Positions 15,134 to 17,811 of a stretch of DNA of 17,811 nt are shown here, one piece after another; within the stretch, counting starts at the first letter, position 1; every line of letters begins with the position of its first letter. A model generated the notes under the pieces. That model was not told where the DNA came from. It saw nothing but the letters and a program-made list of their open reading frames with translations, and did no database searches. Location: NCBI GenBank assembly GCA_017477005.1, contig JAFUXY010000503.1, positions 1-17,811 of the forward strand, read 5' to 3'. The position numbers and the translations under genes were made by a program. The DNA is from Lachnospiraceae bacterium. GTDB taxonomy: Bacteria > Bacillota > Clostridia > Lachnospirales > Lachnospiraceae.

Positions 15134-15151
15134 GGAGGCAGATCAAAAATA

Positions 15152-15165
15152 GCAACCGTACAGGT
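15152..15165 (-). repeat. 14-bp match to one end of the 4061 hairpin
   Basis: GCAACCGTACAGGT is the exact reverse complement of 4061-4074, and the next bases are A-rich in both places. No partner arm exists nearby. One chance 14-mer match is expected in a window of this size, so it may be a coincidence. Confidence 0.3.
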
Positions 15166-15194
15166 AGAAAAATTGTGGTAATGATTTTGGAAAG

Positions 15195-15208
15195 CACAAT
15201 ATATTGTG
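15195..15208. promoter_or_regulatory. perfect 14-bp palindrome in the scrR-scrA gap
   Basis: CACAATATATTGTG is a perfect palindrome about 90 bp upstream of the PTS promoter -35 box. It could be a regulator site or part of an AT-rich structure. The rest of the gap (15134-15294) shows no gene. Confidence 0.4.
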
Positions 15209-15294
15209 ATTTCGCACAAAATGTATGAAAAATGAACGGCAATTATATACAAAAGACACAAAAAAATGTTTATAAAATTATGAAAAACCACAAC

Positions 15295-15323
15295 TTTACA
15301 TAAGTTGAAACTTGGGATAAAAT
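15295..15323 (+). promoter_or_regulatory. promoter of the sucrose PTS gene
   Basis: TTTACA (15295-15300) is spaced exactly 17 bp from TAAAAT (15318-15323). The predicted start near 15330 lies at the left edge of a LacI-type operator, a standard repressor arrangement. It leaves a leader of about 130 nt. Confidence 0.75.
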
Positions 15324-15331
15324 GGTTTAGG

Positions 15332-15345
15332 TGAAATCGTTTTCA
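15332..15345. promoter_or_regulatory. LacI/CcpA-type operator at the PTS promoter
   Basis: TGAAATCGTTTTCA is a near-palindrome that matches the cre consensus TGWAANCGNTNWCA at every position. It directly overlaps the predicted transcription start. Either the adjacent LacI-family regulator or CcpA could bind it, since both recognise this type of site. Confidence 0.75.
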
Positions 15346-15348
15346 TTG

Positions 15349-15373
15349 CGGTTTCGGGAAACGTACGAAACCG
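15349..15373 (+). promoter_or_regulatory. 8-bp inverted repeat in the PTS leader
   Basis: CGGTTTCG (15349-15356) and CGAAACCG (15366-15373) flank nine bases. In RNA this is an eight-bp hairpin; in DNA it could be a second operator about two helical turns from the first. No T-tract follows, so it is not a terminator. Confidence 0.5.
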
Positions 15374-15460
15374 TTCCGTGTAAAAGCGGGGAGTAAGTAA
15401 AGGAACCGAGCGAATCCGGAAAGGGATCCGGCGTAGCTCAACACAAGAAGGGAGGCACAA

Positions 15461-17416
15461 ATGGCATTGGATTATCGCAAGTGTGCGGAAGAGATTGCTG
15501 CCAATATTGGTGGTGGTGAAAACGTCGTTTCTGCAGCACACTGCGCCACTCGTTTGCGTCTTGTTATTGCGGACAATGACAAGATCAACAAGGCGGCGCT
15601 CGACAACATCGACGGCGTACAGGGTATGTTTGAGTCTGGCGGACAGCTTCAGCTCATCATCGGTACCGGTACCGTCAACAAGGTTTATGATGAGTTTTTG
15701 GCTGTGACGGGAGCGTCCGCAGCGACGAAGGAGGACGTGAAAGCGGCGGCGGCCGCGCAAGCTCCGGTATGGAGGAGAGTGATCAAGGCGCTTGGCGACG
15801 TGTTCGTCCCGATTTTGCCAGCTATCGTATCCTGCGGTTTGATGATGGGTCTGATGGAGGCACTCGCAAACGCTATACCGGGATTCGGCGACACAGACTG
15901 GTATGGATTCCTGCATCTGATCGCAGTTGCGGCTATTGCATATCTGCCGATTTTGGTTGGTATTTCCGCTGCGCGTGTGTTTGGAGCGAATATCTTCCTT
16001 GGAGCGACGCTTGGTATCGCTATGTTGGATCCTTCGTTGTTGAACGCTTGGAATGTGAGTAATACAGACGCGATCAATTCTTTCTTTGGCGTGACAGATG
16101 GGCAGATTCCTGTATGGCATATCCTGTTCTTCAATGTTCAAAGACATGGTTATCAGGGACATATCATCCCGGTGATCATTGCGGTATTCCTTATGGCGCA
16201 GATCGAGACAAGGCTGCACAAGATTGTGCCGGAAATGATCGACCTGTTCGTGACACCGCTTTGTACGATTTTGGCAACGTATTTCCTGACATTTACGATC
16301 ATCGGACCTGTATTCTCAGCTCTTGAGACCGTAGTTTTGGGATTCTTCTCCGCATTGGTGACGGTAGGCTTTGGTATCGGGTCGCTGGCCTGCGGCGCTA
16401 TTTACCCGTTCACCGTGGTCATGGGTCTGCATCATATGTTCAACATCATCGAGCTTGGTATGTTGGCACAGGACGGCGGAAATGGACTGAATACTTGGAT
16501 GCCTATCGCTTCTTCCGCAAACTTTGCGCAGTTTGCTGCCTGCTTGGCGGTTGGTATCAAATCACACAGGACGAAGACAAAGGCGGTAGCCGTACCGGCG
16601 TCCCTTTCTGCTTCGCTTGGTATTACTGAACCTGCTATCTTCGGTGTGAACCTTCGTTATACGAAGCCGTTGGTTTGCGGTTCTATCGGCGGCGCTATCG
16701 GCGCTATGGTTGGTTCTTGGATGCACTTGGGAGCGCATGCAAACGGCGTTACGGGTATCCCTGGCTACCTGATCATCAACGATCCTGTGAAGTACACGAT
16801 TATGCTGGCGATTTCTTTCGCAGTAGCGTTTGCGTTGGCCTTTGTATCGCACAAGGATGAAGAGGACGTGGCTGCACAGCCTGACCAGAGAGCGGTTGAG
16901 GTTGAAGAGAACAAGCCGAATGAGACGAAGAAGGCAGCAGCCGCTACGGCAACGAAGGCTGTTGAGTTGGATAAGTTGGCTCCTGTTATTTCGGCATCGA
17001 AGAAGACGGATATTCAGATCATCGCTCCGTTGGAGGGTGAGGTTGTCGATTATACAGAGATTCCGGATGGGGCATTTGCTTCCGGTGCGCTTGGAAACGG
17101 CGTAGGAATCAAGCCTGCTGTGGAGACGGTAGTTGCTCCGTTCGATGGCGAGATTGTGTCGGTGGTTGATTCGAAGCATGCGGTTGGTATCGCTGGAGAC
17201 AATGGAATTGAGTTGTTGATCCACGTTGGTATCGATACGGTTCAGATGAATGGTGATGGGTTCGATTGCTTCGTTGGTATGGGCGACAAGGTCAAGAAGG
17301 GCGACAAGCTCGTATCGTTCAGCAAGGACAAGATCGCTGCGGCCGGATATTCGGATATGGTTGTGGTGCTTGTGACGAATAGCTTCGAATATGATGAAGT
17401 GAAGTCGATTGTGTAA
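15461..17416 (+). CDS. scrA: sucrose-type PTS EIIBCA fusion protein
   Basis: A membrane phosphotransferase permease of the glucose/sucrose superfamily that imports and phosphorylates its sugar, probably giving sucrose 6-phosphate. The IIB domain (about 1-90) has the phospho-cysteine in AAHCATRLR (C28). The IIC domain (about 105-465) has many membrane helices and the sugar-site motif GITEPAIFGVNLR (387-399). A charged A/E/K-rich linker (about 465-515) leads to a IIA-Glc-type domain (about 518-651) with H573 (SKHAVGI) and the phospho-histidine H588 (LLIHVGIDT). The 651-aa length and B-C-A order match streptococcal ScrA. GGGAGG precedes the ATG. The substrate assignment leans on the linked fructokinase and GH13 genes; trehalose or beta-glucosides are less likely. 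No terminator lies between the gene and the adjacent toxin-antitoxin locus. Confidence 0.9.
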   Translation: MALDYRKCAEEIAANIGGGENVVSAAHCATRLRLVIADNDKINKAALDNIDGVQGMFESGGQLQLIIGTGTVNKVYDEFLAVTGASAATKEDVKAAAAAQAPVWRRVIKALGDVFVPILPAIVSCGLMMGLMEALANAIPGFGDTDWYGFLHLIAVAAIAYLPILVGISAARVFGANIFLGATLGIAMLDPSLLNAWNVSNTDAINSFFGVTDGQIPVWHILFFNVQRHGYQGHIIPVIIAVFLMAQIETRLHKIVPEMIDLFVTPLCTILATYFLTFTIIGPVFSALETVVLGFFSALVTVGFGIGSLACGAIYPFTVVMGLHHMFNIIELGMLAQDGGNGLNTWMPIASSANFAQFAACLAVGIKSHRTKTKAVAVPASLSASLGITEPAIFGVNLRYTKPLVCGSIGGAIGAMVGSWMHLGAHANGVTGIPGYLIINDPVKYTIMLAISFAVAFALAFVSHKDEEDVAAQPDQRAVEVEENKPNETKKAAAATATKAVELDKLAPVISASKKTDIQIIAPLEGEVVDYTEIPDGAFASGALGNGVGIKPAVETVVAPFDGEIVSVVDSKHAVGIAGDNGIELLIHVGIDTVQMNGDGFDCFVGMGDKVKKGDKLVSFSKDKIAAAGYSDMVVVLVTNSFEYDEVKSIV

Positions 17417-17423
17417 AAAGCTG

Positions 17424-17451
17424 TTGACAAATCGTCTGGATGTGGTATAAT
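17424..17451 (+). promoter_or_regulatory. strong promoter of the antitoxin RNA
   Basis: A consensus TTGACA (17424-17429) is followed after 16 bp by a consensus TATAAT (17446-17451) with a TGTGG extended -10 motif. It begins eight bases after the PTS stop codon. No credible protein-coding gene follows, and a terminator lies within 70 bp, so the product is a short RNA. Confidence 0.85.
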
Positions 17452-17457
17452 GCTAGA

Positions 17458-17527
17458 CGAGAAGGAAAAACAATGTCATATAAGGCACAACAAGAAACCT
17501 CGGCGGTGCTAGCGCCGAGGTTTTTTG
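17458..17527 (+). ncRNA. antitoxin small RNA (RNA II-like)
   Basis: This is the predicted transcript of about 70 nt between a consensus promoter and an intrinsic terminator. It carries GUCAUAUAAGGCAC (17475-17488), which can pair along all 14 bases (one G-U) with the start-codon region of the convergently encoded toxin mRNA. The terminator loop contains CUAG, a YUNR U-turn motif of the kind used for fast RNA-RNA kissing. In the Fst/par system of plasmid pAD1, a 66-nt RNA II of the same design blocks toxin translation. The function here is inferred from that match; ends are estimated. Confidence 0.75.
17459..17488. repeat. direct repeat, antitoxin-side copy
   Basis: Aligned with 17629-17661: both begin GAGAA(A)GGAA, then share CAA, a T, and the nearly identical GTCATATAAGRCAC (13 of 14). 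Because the two RNAs are made from opposite strands, the repeat makes them complementary in trans. This mirrors the DRa/DRb repeats of the par locus. Confidence 0.8.
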
Positions 17528-17530
17528 TTG
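17488..17530. terminator. bidirectional terminator shared by antitoxin, toxin and scrA
   Basis: The arm 17488-17505 (CAACAAGAAACCTCGGCG) pairs fully with 17513-17530 across a GTGCTAG loop, with one G-U among 18 pairs. TTTTTT follows the GC-rich core on the plus strand and TTTCTT on the minus strand, so it can stop convergent transcripts. It is also the first terminator downstream of the PTS gene. Confidence 0.92.
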
Positions 17531-17550
17531 TCTGTTTTTCAGCCATCCGA

Positions 17551-17652
17551 TCACTTCTCATGTCTTTTCAACCACTTGTCACAAAATTTGCAAACATAGT
17601 GAGCAAGAATACTTGCTATGAGTGACATGAGAAAGGAATTCAAATCCGTCAT
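17551..17652 (-). CDS. 33-aa membrane peptide, type I toxin candidate
   Basis: The product begins MTDLNSFLMSLIASILAHYV and ends CKFCDKWLKRHEK: a short polar start, one hydrophobic helix (about residues 4-20), then a charged tail with the W-L pair seen in Fst-like and related Firmicute type I toxins. Such peptides insert into the cell membrane and are kept silent by an antisense RNA. The ribosome binding site is exceptionally strong (GGAAGGAGGTG, six bases before the ATG). A longer frame to 17778 exists but has no comparable site. The gene lies in the convergent partner transcript of the small RNA at 17458. I did not match it to a named family, so the toxin call rests on length, topology and locus architecture. 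Confidence 0.78.
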   Translation of the reverse strand: MTDLNSFLMSLIASILAHYVCKFCDKWLKRHEK

Positions 17653-17661
17653 ATAAGACAC
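17629..17661. repeat. direct repeat, toxin-side copy covering the toxin start
   Basis: This copy spans the toxin start codon (17652-17650) and the first codons and reaches the downstream edge of the ribosome binding site. Pairing with the antitoxin RNA here would block initiation. Confidence 0.8.
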
Positions 17662-17702
17662 CTCCTTCCCAGTCGCAGGTATCGGTAGGCGACAACATAG
17701 AC

Positions 17703-17732
17703 AGTATAACGTAAATAGAGACAGAATGGAAG
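17703..17732 (-). promoter_or_regulatory. candidate promoter of the toxin mRNA
   Basis: On the minus strand TATACT (17708-17703) is a good -10 box. The -35 region 17 bp upstream reads TTCCAT, a poor match, suggesting a weaker promoter than that of the antitoxin RNA. Confidence 0.5.
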
Positions 17733-17751
17733 ATTGGTATTCAAAAAACGC

Positions 17752-17779
17752 TTGACAAAATGGGCGTGTGTGGTACAAT
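17752..17779 (+). promoter_or_regulatory. strong promoter at the right window edge
   Basis: TTGACA (17752-17757), a 16-bp spacer and TACAAT (17774-17779) with a TGTGG extended -10 motif closely resemble the antitoxin RNA promoter. The transcript begins near 17786; what it encodes lies beyond the window. Confidence 0.75.
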
Positions 17780-17811
17780 ATTAGCTATGATTAGTTGAAA
17801 GATAAAGGATA

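Larger units (their letters stand above)
17488..17696 (-). ncRNA. toxin mRNA (RNA I-like) with 5' stem-loop
   Basis: The predicted transcript runs from about 17696 to the shared terminator, roughly 209 nt, against about 210 nt for RNA I of pAD1 par. Its leader can form GUCGC/GCGAC (minus-strand bases 17692-17688 with 17675-17671) just before the ribosome binding site, recalling the translation-limiting 5' stem-loop of RNA I. Ends are estimated. Confidence 0.6.

Noticed and set aside
15296..16219. 307-aa minus-strand ORF over the PTS promoter and gene
   Set aside because: It is a shadow frame covering the scrA promoter and coding region, with no domain or ribosome binding site seen.
17440..17625. 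61-aa plus-strand ORF across the antitoxin RNA and terminator
   Set aside because: It reads through an 18-bp terminator stem and is antisense to the toxin gene; the small-RNA explanation accounts for the promoter, repeats and terminator better.
17653..17778. N-terminal extension of the toxin frame
   Set aside because: It has no ribosome binding site and spans the predicted toxin promoter, while the internal ATG at 17652 has an excellent one.

Overview
The window looks like the chromosome of a low- to mid-GC clostridial Firmicute, most likely Lachnospiraceae-like. This rests on strong AGGAGG-type ribosome binding sites, a clostridial ricT-trmN6-rsmI cluster, the rpsF-ssb-rpsR operon, a large SRP RNA with an Alu domain downstream of tadA, and a Gram-positive-style fused sucrose PTS protein. 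The species cannot be named from sequence reading alone.

Layout. (1) 1-4052, plus strand: the end of an upstream gene (holB by context), ricT, a TrmN6/YabB-type tRNA methyltransferase, rsmI and a Sir2 deacylase. (2) 4053-4250: a gene-free gap holding an 85-bp near-perfect hairpin. (3) 4251-7444, minus strand: a two-gene operon of unrecognised function (a GNAT-headed 470-aa protein and a 577-aa helical, low-complexity protein). Its 5' leader carries four phased direct repeats. (4) 7648-9063, plus strand: rpsF-ssb-rpsR with an extended -10 promoter, a structured leader and a terminator. (5) 9124-9678: a minus-strand GNAT acetyltransferase divergent from tadA. (6) 10400-10735: a LacI/CcpA-type operator, a consensus promoter and the SRP RNA. 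(7) 10764-17416: a sucrose locus of leader peptide, ROK fructokinase, three tiny ORFs, an amylosucrase-type GH13 enzyme, a terminator, a LacI-family regulator, a promoter/operator and the fused EIIBCA sucrose PTS. (8) 17424-17711: a compact type I toxin-antitoxin locus with the architecture of the pAD1 par (Fst) system, directly abutting the PTS stop codon.

How the genes fit together. The sucrose genes form a probable regulon. Near-identical 14-bp operators (cGAAATCGATTTCA and TGAAATCGTTTTCA) sit at the SRP-RNA/fructokinase promoter and at the PTS promoter, which points to the local LacI-family protein or CcpA. The PTS would deliver phosphorylated sucrose, while the linked GH13 enzyme looks like an amylosucrase acting on free sucrose and no ScrB hydrolase is present, so the pathway is not obvious.

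The most notable unannotated structure is the toxin-antitoxin locus at the right end. A 33-aa one-helix hydrophobic peptide on the minus strand has a very strong ribosome binding site. A convergent antisense RNA of about 70 nt shares a bidirectional terminator with it and carries a 14-nt segment able to pair with the toxin start region. That terminator is also the only visible terminator for the PTS gene.
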